From Streptomyces bungoensis (GTDB lineage: Bacteria > Actinomycetota > Actinomycetes > Streptomycetales > Streptomycetaceae), in NCBI RefSeq assembly GCF_001514215.1, contig NZ_KQ948857.1, positions 1-64,000 on the forward strand: a DNA stretch of 64,000 nt, written 5' to 3'. A model generated the notes under the pieces. The model had not been told where the DNA came from and did no database searches. It saw only the letters and a list, made by a program, of their open reading frames with translations. The translations under genes were made by a program, and so were the position numbers. Positions within the stretch are counted from its first letter, which is position 1; every line of letters starts with the position of its first letter. This document shows, one piece after another, positions 9,801 through 18,174 of the stretch.

Positions 9801-10197
9801 GGCCGTACCAGAGGGCGAGCGCGCCGGTGAGGGTGCAATGGGCGGCGGCGGGGTCGCCCGCGGCGAGGGCCTGGGTGCCGGTGCGGGTGAGCCGGGCGAA
9901 GACGTGCAGGTCGACGTCGTCCTCGGCGGCCTCGAGCCGGTAGCCGCCCGGACCGGAGGCGACGGCGTGCCTGCCGAGGGTGCGGCGCAGCCGGCCGACG
10001 AGGGCCTGGAGGGCGGCGGGGGCGTCCTGGGGCGGGGCGTCGGCCCAGACGTCGTCGATCAGGGTGGCGGCGGCGGTGGTGCGGCCGGGGCGCAGGGCGA
10101 GGGCGGTGAGAAGCGCGCGCAGACGCCTGCCGCCGAGGGGCAGGGCGGTGCCCTGGTCGTCTGTTGCTCGGGCCGCGCCCAGGACTCCGTACCGCAC
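6892..10197 (-). CDS. AfsR/SARP-family large regulator (BTAD, NB-ARC ATPase, TPR)
   Basis: From the GTG at 10197 the protein has 1101 residues. Residues 1-95 form an OmpR-like winged helix (RYGVLGAARATDDQG, then LPLGGRRLRALLTALAL). Residues 95-245 are a bacterial transcriptional activation domain ending in GTDPGPELRDLHASLL. An NB-ARC-type ATPase follows (about 265-560), with Walker A GPGGSGKT, Walker B LLILDNC and ATSREPL. The C-terminal half is helical TPR-like repeat. This is the AfsR-type layout, a phosphorylation or ligand-gated activator of secondary metabolism. The asparagine-synthetase-like gene ends 131 bp upstream on the same strand. A longer in-frame extension exists but overlaps that gene. 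The start is moderately sure. Confidence 0.82.
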   Translation of the reverse strand: MRYGVLGAARATDDQGTALPLGGRRLRALLTALALRPGRTTAAATLIDDVWADAPPQDAPAALQALVGRLRRTLGRHAVASGPGGYRLEAAEDDVDLHVFARLTRTGTQALAAGDPAAAHCTLTGALALWYGPALADLPDRTAAARPEALRLEATRARAAAALDLGRAREAVPELTELVAAQPYDEPLHALLIRALRDTGRTADALAAYESARRTFADTLGTDPGPELRDLHASLLRQQAPAAAPAPPHRPERTGNLRPRLTSFVGREPELEAIRSDLNNARLVTLTGPGGSGKTRLAEEAAAGLPQAWLVELAPLDRPEAVPGAVVSALGLRETVLLANDLVMPQADPTALLVEHCAARGPLLILDNCEHVVDAAAALAETLLTHCPGLTILATSREPLGVPGESVRPVEPLVPEQARRLFAERARAVRPDAGAVLGDTAAVAEICRRLDGLPLAIELAAARLRLLTPREIADRLDDRFRLLTTGSRTVLPRQQTLRAVVDWSWELLDERERTALCEVSVFAGGWDLEAAEAVCTGPAADLIGALVDKSLVVAAPDADAPDGRMRFRMLETIHEYATERAAEVPALRAAAELRHRAWARALVERADPELRSAAQLPWISRLESELDNIRAALDRAVRAGDEAEAGAIALATGWFWWLRNHRREAVDRVRMVLRLGAALDTLPAGAPQDALAARLESADPVDALLTAPGGEAGHPLRDLRMDLRMLDLFLTTESGAESLAGPERAPEYLARVRAAYEDGGPRAARLPGLLWPLTSYHLGGPADVSPDLTAAVANCRRHGGDWETGVALMYRTHVVVDSSGNLRGVDEDLAELRDLSRRVGDRWMRAQVCSAAGEAAMTRGRYDEARGEYEEALRLAYEVGAYAESPFLMARLADIAYRSGDRAAALAALDEAGTAADRYAVAESRAFVLLLRAQLARHDGDVTRARELYEATRAAAAGGTPPPQFEAALRAVEALVTADESGPGPALPIAAEALREAVERRCAESITAGLADLAAGLLARLGDLPGAVRLCAAAEHWRAGHPRPEPERGTAERLDAEARATLPPARYAAERTRGAALTPEDVVRQLETPADGGPLTRATGS

Positions 10198-10328
10198 GGG
10201 GTCATTGTCACGGGGTGCCCGGGGCCGGGGCACGGGGGTTTCCCGGACGGCGGTGGCCGTTCCGGGGGCGGAGGCCGGAAGACGGCTCGGCACCAGGGCA
10301 CGGGACCGCTCCGAACGGCGACCGTCCC

Positions 10329-12407
10329 TCAAGCCCCCGAAGCCAAAGCGTCGCGGCGCGGCTGGATTCCCGACGGCACCGCCCGCGCCCGGGCCGGGGT
10401 GCCGGTCCAGCAGGTGCCGCGGCGGGAGAGGAGGCGGCGCAGCCACAGTTCGAGGGAGACGAGGTCGGCGAGGCCGTCCAGGGGGAGGGGTTCGCCCGCC
10501 GCGGCCGTGCGGATGGCCTTGCGGACCACCCGCGCCTCCACCAGGCCGGCCTCCGCCAGCAGGGGCGTGGCGAAGAGGTCGACCAGGGAGTCGGCGGCCA
10601 GCCGCAGTCCCGCGCGCGTGGCCGCCGCGGAGGAGGCGTGGGAGGGGGCGCCCCAGCCGGACGGGAGGCCGGCGACCCCGGCGCCCTCCAGGACCGTGCG
10701 GAGGATGGCCGCGCGGGCGCCGGGCTGGACGCGCAGCGCCTCGGGCAGCTCCCGGCAGGCACGGACCACCTGGTTGTCGAGGAACGGCGCGTGCAGGCGC
10801 TGGGAGCGGATCTCGGCGGCCTGCTCCAGGACGCGCAGGTCGGCCGCGTAGCGGGCGAGGGCGGCACGCGCGCGGTAGTCGCCGGGGCGCCGGCCGTGGC
10901 CCACCGCGGAGCGGTCCGCCTCCGCCTGGAGCAGAACCGATACTTCAGCCAGTGCCTCCCCCGTCAGCCAGCGCGCCGCCGGCCCCGGTCTGGCCCAGTT
11001 CAGCGCGGCGAGGGACGCGCCGACCGCGCCCCCCGGCTCCTCGAAGCGGTGCCCCATGATGCGCTCGGCGAGCGCCAGCAGGCCCGCCCGGTACGGGGTG
11101 CGGGCCAGCCGCCGGGCCGCGCCGTACACGCGCGCGGGGACCAGCACGGAGCCGTCGGCCCGGGCGAGTGCGGCGACCGGCCGGACCAGGTGGCGCCGCT
11201 TGCGGTCCATCAGCAGGTCGGCGAGGCGGGCGGGATGGGCGTCCAGGACCTGGCGGGCGCCGTGGCCGGTGAAGTGGTCGGCGCTGCCGGCGGCGAACCG
11301 CGCGCGGTGGCGGGCGGCGAGTACGAGGGAGGGGCCCGGCTCGTCGGTGAGGGGGCCGTCGAGGTCGGCGTACGGCAGCGTCTCCTCGCCGCCGGTGACC
11401 ACCACGTGGTGCAGCCGCGGGTTGGCCGCGAGGGTGCCGGCCCGCTCCAGTTCGGACTCGCGGCCCCCGACGGCCAGGTCGTTGAAGGTGACGGCGAGCA
11501 GCCGCTCCCCCGCGCCGGTGCCGTGCCCGAGCAGGGTGCCGGGTCTGCCGGGCAGTCCGGCGGCGAGCAGGGCCAGCGTGCCGGAGGCCGGCCCGCCGGA
11601 CAGGTCGGCGCCGATGCCGGGGGCGGGCATCCCGCGCGCGGCCCGCCGCTCGGCCGGGCCCATGCCGGGCACCGGCCCGGGGTCGAGGCCGGGCACGTGC
11701 CGGGGCGCCGACAGCCGGGCGCGCACCGCCTCGATCAGCGCGTCCCGCACGGCGTCCACCGCGCGGTCGGGGTCGGCCGGGGGTGCCGCAACGGCCAGGG
11801 AGGCGACCGGCTCGTACCCGGCGACCTCGCGCGCTCCCGCGCGCAGGATGAGCGCATGCCCCGGCGGAATGCGCCGTACGCCGTCGTAGGGGGTGGTGTC
11901 GCGCAGGGCGGCCGGTACGTCGGGGGCGGCGAGCAGGGCCGCAAGGTGGCCGAAGTCGAGGTTGGCCTCGATGAGGTCGGCGAGCGGGAGCGCGGCCGTG
12001 GCGTAGGCCGTGCCGCCGGCCCAGGGGGTGTGGAACACCGGGCGGGCGCCCGCGAGGTCGCCGCAGACGGTGATCCGGCGGCCCACCTGGACGACCGCCG
12101 TGTAGCTGCCGGGCCAGGTGGTCAGGTGGCGCAGCGCGCCCCCGCGCGCGGTGAACAGGGCGCGGCGCAGTTCCTCGTCGGTGGCGCCGCAGATGCCGAG
12201 GACGGCGATGCGGTTCTGCGCGTCGGCGCGCACGACGCGCACCTCGTCGGGGCGCCAGTCGCCGACGGCCCACAGCGGGTCGGGGTCGCCCCACAGCAGC
12301 TGGGAGCCGACGGGGTGCAGGGTCTCGCCGTCGTGGCCGACGGCGCCGGCGGAACCGGTTCCGGCGGCGCCCGTGGCGGTGCTGCTCCAACCCACCAACC
12401 ACCGCAT
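10329..12407 (-). CDS. Asparagine-synthetase-like protein with degenerate catalytic motifs
   Basis: The 692-residue protein has the two-domain layout of class B asparagine synthetases and lasso-peptide cyclases: an Ntn amidotransferase-like N-terminus (about 1-200) and an ATP-pyrophosphatase-like C-terminus (about 215-650). The N-terminal nucleophile Cys2 is absent (the protein begins Met-Arg-Trp), so it should not hydrolyse glutamine. In the nucleotide loop the usual SGGxDS reads SGGPAS (270-275), losing the Asp. It may therefore be a scaffold or use another chemistry. No lasso precursor or protease lies beside it. It diverges from the NsdA-like gene. The ATG at 12407 follows GGAGG at a five-base gap. 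Confidence 0.7.
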   Translation of the reverse strand: MRWLVGWSSTATGAAGTGSAGAVGHDGETLHPVGSQLLWGDPDPLWAVGDWRPDEVRVVRADAQNRIAVLGICGATDEELRRALFTARGGALRHLTTWPGSYTAVVQVGRRITVCGDLAGARPVFHTPWAGGTAYATAALPLADLIEANLDFGHLAALLAAPDVPAALRDTTPYDGVRRIPPGHALILRAGAREVAGYEPVASLAVAAPPADPDRAVDAVRDALIEAVRARLSAPRHVPGLDPGPVPGMGPAERRAARGMPAPGIGADLSGGPASGTLALLAAGLPGRPGTLLGHGTGAGERLLAVTFNDLAVGGRESELERAGTLAANPRLHHVVVTGGEETLPYADLDGPLTDEPGPSLVLAARHRARFAAGSADHFTGHGARQVLDAHPARLADLLMDRKRRHLVRPVAALARADGSVLVPARVYGAARRLARTPYRAGLLALAERIMGHRFEEPGGAVGASLAALNWARPGPAARWLTGEALAEVSVLLQAEADRSAVGHGRRPGDYRARAALARYAADLRVLEQAAEIRSQRLHAPFLDNQVVRACRELPEALRVQPGARAAILRTVLEGAGVAGLPSGWGAPSHASSAAATRAGLRLAADSLVDLFATPLLAEAGLVEARVVRKAIRTAAAGEPLPLDGLADLVSLELWLRRLLSRRGTCWTGTPARARAVPSGIQPRRDALASGA

Positions 12408-13153
12408 CGACGCCTCCACAGGCCTGTGGACAACCAGTGCACCGTACGAACCGGTCCCCATGCTGCCATGAAGAACGCGGCGCGGAGGGGCGGCGGCGCC
12501 GCCTTCGATCGGAGGAAATCCCGGGGACGGCCGCGGGCTCACCGGGCCGGAGGGTGCGTCCGGGACGGCTGAACGGACCGGCGCCGTAGGGAGGACGGGC
12601 CGCGGTCGCGGTCCGCGTGCGACGCGAATGCGCCCCCGCAATGCGCCCCGGAACCGCCCTTCGCGCCCTCAAGTCCCATGGTGGGAGCGGAAATCACCCG
12701 CCCGAGGCAGGGTCGGTTTTCGGCCAAATAATGGAGGGCGCCCGGACGTTGAGCACGCTCCGTACAGGCCTGGGCAGCGCCCGGCGGCCCGGGCACGCGC
12801 ACAGTCCGGGAGGCGGGCATCGCCTCCCGGACCGGTCCGCCACCCGCGGGGATGAAGGCGGCGGTGTCCCCCAGCCCACTGGATCCAGTACAGCGGGCCG
12901 ACCCACGCAGGACCCATGGAACCGCTCCCCCGGTGGCCGGAGAAGAGCGCACGGCCGGGCGCACGGCCACACGGGCCGGGGCACGCCGCGACGGCGTGTG
13001 CACGGTGCGTACAGGCCCGTACTCCCGTACGGACCACAATCCCGCCATCCGGAACAATGCCCCTTAACGCTTGGGATGCGGCGAACTACGCTGGGTTTAC
13101 GAATGCCGCACGGTTATGCCAGCGCGGCAGCCGTCTGTGTCGAGGGGTGGCGC
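12408..13153. promoter_or_regulatory. Long divergent intergenic region with a candidate promoter
   Basis: About 745 bp without a convincing gene separate the asparagine-synthetase-like gene from the NsdA-like gene. For the rightward gene a plausible sigma-HrdB promoter is TTAACG (13064-13069), 17 bp, TACGCT (13087-13092), about 60 bp before the ATG. CGTACAGGCC occurs at both ends of the stretch (near 12760 and 13010), perhaps as a repeated regulator site. Confidence 0.4.
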
Positions 13154-14575
13154 ATGTCCAGGGAGCAACGCGGGCCGAACGAAAAGCTCGGCGCCGTTCT
13201 CGCCCTCGCGGGAATCAGCAACGCAGGCCTCGCCCGACGCGTCAACGACCTTGGCGCGCAGCGCGGTCTGACTCTTCGCTACGACAAGACGTCGGTGGCG
13301 CGCTGGGTGTCGAAGGGGATGGTGCCGCAGGGCGCCGCTCCCCACCTCATCGCCGCCGCCATCGGCCAGAAGCTCGGCCGCCCGGTGCCGCTCCACGAGA
13401 TCGGCCTGGCGGACGCGGATCCCGCGCCCGAAGTGGGCCTCGCCTTCCCCCGGGACGTCGGACAGGCGGTGCGGTCCGCCACCGAGCTGTACCGGCTCGA
13501 CCTCGCCGGGCGCCGGGCCGGCTCCGGCGGCATCTGGCAGTCCCTCGCCGGATCGTTCGCAGTGAGCGCATACGCAACGCCCGCCTCGCGCTGGCTGATA
13601 ACCCCCGCCGACACCTCGGTCGCGCGGGAGGCGAACTCCGCGGAGGACTCCGGCGCACCGATCAAAGTCGGCCACAGCGATGTGCAGAAACTGCGGGAGG
13701 CCGCCGAGGACGCCAGGCGCTGGGACTCCAAGTACGGGGGCGGCGACTGGCGTTCGTCCATGGTGCCGGAGTGCTTAAGGGTCGAGGCGGCGCCGCTGCT
13801 GCTCGCCTCGTACTCCGACGAGGTCGGCCGCGCCCTGTTCGGCGCCACCGCCGAACTCACCCGGCTCGCCGGGTGGATGGCCTTCGACACCGGCCAGCAG
13901 GAGGCGGCGCAGCGGTACTACATCCAGGCCCTGCGACTCGCGCGCGCGGCGGCCGACGTGCCGCTGGGCGGCTATGTGCTGGCCTCCATGTCGCTGCAGG
14001 CGACCTACCGGGGCTTCGGCGACGAGGGGGTCGACCTCGCGCAGGCGGCGCTGGAGCGCAACCGGGGACTGGCGACCGCGCGGACCATGAGTTTCTTCCG
14101 GCTCGTCGAGGCCCGGGCCCACGCGCGCGCGGGCGACGCGCAGGCGGCCGGCGCGGCGCTCAAGGCCGCGGAGGGCTGGCTGGAGCGGGCCCGGGACGGC
14201 GACAACGACCCCTCCTGGCTCGGTTTCTACGGCTACGACCGGTTCGCCGCCGACGCCGCGGAGTGCTACCGGGACCTGAAGGCGCCGCGCCAGGTGCGCA
14301 GGTTCACCGAGCAGGCCCTGTCCAAGCCGACGGAGGAGTTCGTGCGCTCGCACGGGCTGCGCCTGGTGGTGTCCGCCGTCGCCGAGCTGGAGTCGGGCAA
14401 TCTGGACGCCGCCTGTGAGCAGGGGGTGCGGGCCGTGGAGGTGGCGGGGCGGATCTCGTCCGCCCGGACCACCGAGTACGTGAAGGACCTCCTGCACCGG
14501 CTGGAGCCGTACGGGGACGAGCCGCGGGTGGTGGAGCTGCGGGAGCGGGCCCGTCCGCTGCTGACCTCGGCCTAG
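13154..14575 (+). CDS. NsdA-like sporulation-associated TPR protein
   Basis: The 473-residue protein has an N-terminal helix-turn-helix-like domain (about 8-75, LGAVLALAGISNAGLARRV, then KTSVARWVSKGMVP). A long alpha-helical TPR-type array follows (about 200-470, with repeated A-x-x-Y/L-A-A pairs such as AQRYYIQALRLARAAADV). This is the layout of Streptomyces NsdA and its paralogs, which repress sporulation and antibiotic production. Within the family this locus position corresponds, from memory, to a gene called sporulation-associated protein rather than to nsdA itself, so I give no symbol. GAGGGG lies seven bases before the ATG. It probably regulates development. DNA binding is not proven. 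Confidence 0.75.
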   Translation: MSREQRGPNEKLGAVLALAGISNAGLARRVNDLGAQRGLTLRYDKTSVARWVSKGMVPQGAAPHLIAAAIGQKLGRPVPLHEIGLADADPAPEVGLAFPRDVGQAVRSATELYRLDLAGRRAGSGGIWQSLAGSFAVSAYATPASRWLITPADTSVAREANSAEDSGAPIKVGHSDVQKLREAAEDARRWDSKYGGGDWRSSMVPECLRVEAAPLLLASYSDEVGRALFGATAELTRLAGWMAFDTGQQEAAQRYYIQALRLARAAADVPLGGYVLASMSLQATYRGFGDEGVDLAQAALERNRGLATARTMSFFRLVEARAHARAGDAQAAGAALKAAEGWLERARDGDNDPSWLGFYGYDRFAADAAECYRDLKAPRQVRRFTEQALSKPTEEFVRSHGLRLVVSAVAELESGNLDAACEQGVRAVEVAGRISSARTTEYVKDLLHRLEPYGDEPRVVELRERARPLLTSA

Positions 14576-14648
14576 CCCCGTCCGAGCCGCCGTGCGCGCC
14601 CGCGTTTGAAGGCGCTGTCAGTGGCGCAGTGCACTATCGAGGCCGGAG

Positions 14649-15866
14649 GTGGTGCAGGTGCGGGTCGGGGCGTACGACTGTGACGTGCTCGTGATCGGTG
14701 GCGGGATCGTCGGGCTGTCGACGGCGTACGCGATCACGCGGAGCGCGCCGGGCACGCGGGTGACCGTGCTGGAGAAGGAGCCGGGGCCGGCCCGGCACCA
14801 GACGGGGCGCAACAGCGGGGTCATCCACAGCGGGGTCTACTACCGGCCCGGCTCGCTCAAGGCGCGGTACGCGGTGCGGGGCGCCGCCGAGATGGTGAAG
14901 TTCTGCGCCGAGTACGGCATCGCGCACGCCGTCACCGGCAAGCTGATCGTCGCCACCGAGCGCGAGGAGCTGCCCCGCCTGCACGCGCTCGTGCAGCGCG
15001 GCCGGGAGAACGGGATCCCGGTGCGCGAGCTGGGCCCCGCCCAGATCACCGAGTACGAGCCCGAGGTCCGGGGTCTGGCCGCCATACACGTCGGGACGAC
15101 CGGGGTGTGCGACTTCACCGGGGTCGCCCGGCAGCTCGCGCGGGCCTCCGGCGCCGAGATCCGGTACGGGGCGCGGGTCGTGCGGGTGGACCGGCGCCCG
15201 GAGCGGGGCGTGGCCGTGCTGACCGCGGCCGGGGACGTCGTGCGCGGGCGGGTGCTGGTGAACTGCGCCGGGCTGTACTGCGACGAGGTGGCGCGGCTGA
15301 CCGGGGACGAGCCCGGGATGCGGATCGTGCCGTTCCGCGGGGAGTACTACGAACTGGCGCGCCCGGAGCTGGTGCGCGCACTGGTGTATCCCGTGCCGGA
15401 TCCGGCGTTCCCGTTCCTCGGGGTGCATCTGACCCGGGGGATCGACGGAGGCGTGCACATCGGGCCCAACGCGGTGCCGGCGCTGGCCCGGGAGGGGTAC
15501 GGCTGGGGGGTCGTGCGGCCCCGGGAGCTGGCCGGGACGGTGGCGTGGCCGGGATCCTGGGTGATCGCGCGGCGGCACTGGCGGTACGGGGGCGGGGAGC
15601 TGCGCCGGTCGGTGTCCCGGCGGGCGTTCCTGCAGGCGGTGCGCCGGCTGCTGCCCGCCGTGGAGCAGGACGACCTGGTGCGGGCGCCCGCCGGGGTGCG
15701 GGCGCAGGCGGTGCTGCGGGACGGGACGCTGGTGGACGACTTCCTGATCCGCGAGGGGGCCCGGGCGGTGCACGTGCTGAACGCGCCGTCCCCGGCGGCC
15801 ACCGCGTCCCTGCCGATCGGCAGGGAGGTCGGGCGGCGGGCGCTGGAGATGCTCGGGGCCGGCTGA
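14649..15866 (+). CDS. lhgO: L-2-hydroxyglutarate oxidase (FAD)
   Basis: This 405-residue DAO-family flavoenzyme oxidises L-2-hydroxyglutarate, a side product of metabolism, to 2-oxoglutarate. The FAD Rossmann motif VIGGGIVGLSTAY lies at residues 14-26. The LhgO signature HQTGRNSGVIHSGVYY follows at about 54-69. The C-terminal HVLNAPSPAATASLPIG segment is the other FAD contact. Length and motifs match the family. The first codon is ATG at 14649 after GGAGG-like sequence (GGCCGGAGG). TrmB starts 27 bp after its stop, so the two may be cotranscribed. Confidence 0.85.
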   Translation: MVQVRVGAYDCDVLVIGGGIVGLSTAYAITRSAPGTRVTVLEKEPGPARHQTGRNSGVIHSGVYYRPGSLKARYAVRGAAEMVKFCAEYGIAHAVTGKLIVATEREELPRLHALVQRGRENGIPVRELGPAQITEYEPEVRGLAAIHVGTTGVCDFTGVARQLARASGAEIRYGARVVRVDRRPERGVAVLTAAGDVVRGRVLVNCAGLYCDEVARLTGDEPGMRIVPFRGEYYELARPELVRALVYPVPDPAFPFLGVHLTRGIDGGVHIGPNAVPALAREGYGWGVVRPRELAGTVAWPGSWVIARRHWRYGGGELRRSVSRRAFLQAVRRLLPAVEQDDLVRAPAGVRAQAVLRDGTLVDDFLIREGARAVHVLNAPSPAATASLPIGREVGRRALEMLGAG

Positions 15867-15892
15867 GCGGGCCCCGTAACATCGGTCCTACT

Positions 15893-16735
15893 GTGTCTGA
15901 CTCCCTGAATCTCCCCGAAGCCCCCCGGCCCGCGCCCGCCGGGCCGCAGCCCCCGCACGACCCGGGCGCGTCCCTGCGGCAGAGCCGGGCCAAGGGCGAG
16001 CCGCGGTTCCCCGACGGGCCCAAGGCCGATCCGGCCGGGTCGCACTTCGAGCGGCGGATCCGGAGCTTCCAGCCGCGCCGCAGCCGGGTGACGGCGGGGC
16101 AGGCGGACGCCCTGCAGCGGCTGTGGCCGAAGTGGGGGCTGGACATCGACGGGCAGCGGGTGATCGACCTCGGCGAGCTGTTCGGCAACGCGAACCCGGT
16201 CGTGCTGGAGATCGGCTTCGGGATGGGCGAGGCCACCGCGCGGATGGCCGCCGAGGACCCCGGGACCAACATCCTCGCCGTCGACGTGCACACCCCCGGG
16301 CAGGGCAACCTGCTGAACCTCGCCGACCAGGACGGGCTGTCCAACGTCCGGGTCGGCAACGGGGACGCGATCATCCTGCTGCGGGAGATGCTCCGCCCCG
16401 ACTCGCTCGACGGGCTGCGGGTGTACTTCCCGGACCCCTGGCCCAAGAAGCGGCACCACAAGCGGCGGCTGATCCAGCCCGAGTTCCTGACGCTGGCCGC
16501 GAGCCGGCTGAAGCCCGGCGCGATCGTGCACTGCGCGACGGACTGGGAGCCGTACGCCGAGCAGATGCTCGAGGTGCTCGGCGCCCACCCGGACTTCGCC
16601 AACACCCGGGCCGACGGCGGTTTCGCGCCACGTCCCGCGTTCCGTCCGCTGACCCGTTTCGAGGGGCAGGGGCTGGACAAGGGACACGTGGTGAACGATC
16701 TCCTCTTCCGCCGCGTACCGCACCAGGAGCGGTAG
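15893..16735 (+). CDS. trmB: tRNA (guanine-N7-)-methyltransferase TrmB
   Basis: This 280-residue class I SAM methyltransferase makes 7-methylguanosine at position 46 of tRNA. The SAM site LEIGFGMGEAT lies at about residue 104. The tRNA-binding signature DPWPKKRHHKRR at about 182 is diagnostic for TrmB. The N-terminal 50 residues are a proline-rich extension common in actinomycete copies. The GTG at 15893 is the likeliest start because it leaves a short gap after lhgO and begins directly before the extension. Confidence 0.9.
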   Translation: MSDSLNLPEAPRPAPAGPQPPHDPGASLRQSRAKGEPRFPDGPKADPAGSHFERRIRSFQPRRSRVTAGQADALQRLWPKWGLDIDGQRVIDLGELFGNANPVVLEIGFGMGEATARMAAEDPGTNILAVDVHTPGQGNLLNLADQDGLSNVRVGNGDAIILLREMLRPDSLDGLRVYFPDPWPKKRHHKRRLIQPEFLTLAASRLKPGAIVHCATDWEPYAEQMLEVLGAHPDFANTRADGGFAPRPAFRPLTRFEGQGLDKGHVVNDLLFRRVPHQER

Positions 16736-16806
16736 CGCCGGCCTGCCGGTACCGCCGGCGCCGGCACCATCCGTCCGCTTCCCCGGTCACCGATAAGGTC
16801 GATGCC

Positions 16807-18126
16807 GTGGCCATCAGTCCTCCGCACCCGATGTACCCACCCGGCTCCGGAAGCGGAGCCCACCCGCACTGGTGGCAGCGCCGGTGGGTGCGCTACGGGG
16901 CACTGATCACGCTGCTGGCGCTGTCCGGGCTGGTCATCCTCGCGCTGGTGCGGCGGCAGACCGGCACGGAGGGGTTCCTGGTCGGGCTGGGGCTCGCCGT
17001 CCTGCCCGTGCCGTGGCTCGTCGCGGCCTTCCGGTGGCTGGACCGGGTGGAACCGGGACCCTGGCGCAACCTCGTCTTCGCGTTCGCCTGGGGCGCCTGT
17101 GCGGCGGCGCTGATCGCCATCATCGCCAACAGCTTCGCGACCAGATGGATCGCCACGTCCACGGCCGACCCGGCCGGCGCCGACACCCTCGGCGCGACCG
17201 TCATAGCGCCGGTCGTGGAGGAGTCCGCCAAGGCGGCCGCCCTGCTGCTGCTCTTCCTGTTCCGCAGGCGGGACTTCACGGGGATCGTGGACGGCGTCGT
17301 GATAGCCGGCGTCACCGCCACCGGCTTCGCGTTCACCGAGAACATCCTCTACCTGGGCACCGCCTTCGGGACGGACCAGCTCACCGGCGGCCGCGGCATC
17401 GCCTCGGTCACCGCCGCCACCTTCTTCGTGCGCGTGGTGATGTCACCGTTCGCGCATCCCCTGTTCACCGGGCTCACCGGCATCGGCTTCGGCCTCGCCG
17501 CGCTCTGCGCGGAGCGGCAGCACGTCCGGCGCGCCGTCCTCCCGTGCGGCGGGCTGCTGCTCGCGATGAGCATGCACGCGTTCTGGAACGGCTCCTCGGC
17601 GTTCGGGGAGTTCGGGTTCCTCGCCGTGTACGCGGCCTTCATGGTCCCCGCGTTCGGGCTGCTGACCTGGCTGGCGATCTGGACCCGGCAGCGGGAGCTG
17701 CGCACGGTGCGCGAGGAGCTGCCGGTGTACGTGTACGCCGGGTGGCTGGGGCCGGCGGAACCGTTCGCGCTCGGCTCGATGCGGGCGCGGCGGCTGGCCC
17801 GGGACCACGCCCGGCAGCACTTCGGGGGGCGCGCGGCGGCACGGGCGGTGGCACAGTACGAGGCCTACGCGACCTCCCTCGCCTTCCTGCGGCACCGGGG
17901 GCGGCGGGGGCGCGCCGGGGCGGACTTCACCGTACGGGAGCGGGAGCTGCTCGCCGAGCTGTGGAAGCGCAAGGACGTCTCCCGGCCGGCCCTGGAGTAC
18001 GCGGCCCGGGCGTCCGCTCCGGCACCGGCGCCGGTACCGGCGGCGTACTGGACGCCGTACGGGCACCCGGCGGCCTACGGGTACCCGGCGGCGCCGTACC
18101 CCGCGTACAACCCGTACCGGTCGTAG
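16807..18126 (+). CDS. PrsW-like intramembrane metalloprotease
   Basis: The 439-residue protein has about eight or nine hydrophobic segments between residues 28 and 295, then a hydrophilic C-terminal tail ending in Tyr/Pro-rich repeats (PYGHPAAYGYPAAPYPAY). PrsW family motifs are visible: EESAK at 138-142, AFTENI in the next helix, FAHPLFTG, and HAFWN late in the membrane part. PrsW of Bacillus cleaves an anti-sigma factor, so this may act in regulated intramembrane proteolysis. No anti-sigma gene is adjacent. AAGG precedes the GTG at 16807 by eight bases. Confidence 0.8.
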   Translation: MAISPPHPMYPPGSGSGAHPHWWQRRWVRYGALITLLALSGLVILALVRRQTGTEGFLVGLGLAVLPVPWLVAAFRWLDRVEPGPWRNLVFAFAWGACAAALIAIIANSFATRWIATSTADPAGADTLGATVIAPVVEESAKAAALLLLFLFRRRDFTGIVDGVVIAGVTATGFAFTENILYLGTAFGTDQLTGGRGIASVTAATFFVRVVMSPFAHPLFTGLTGIGFGLAALCAERQHVRRAVLPCGGLLLAMSMHAFWNGSSAFGEFGFLAVYAAFMVPAFGLLTWLAIWTRQRELRTVREELPVYVYAGWLGPAEPFALGSMRARRLARDHARQHFGGRAAARAVAQYEAYATSLAFLRHRGRRGRAGADFTVRERELLAELWKRKDVSRPALEYAARASAPAPAPVPAAYWTPYGHPAAYGYPAAPYPAYNPYRS

Positions 18127-18174
18127 ACCACGAGCCGCGCGGGCACCGGCGCCGCCGGGGCGGCCGCGGCCGGG

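Noticed and set aside
10329..12407. Lasso-peptide cluster at the asparagine-synthetase-like gene
   Set aside because: No B-type leader-binding or protease gene and no precursor-like small frame lies nearby, and the catalytic motifs are degenerate.
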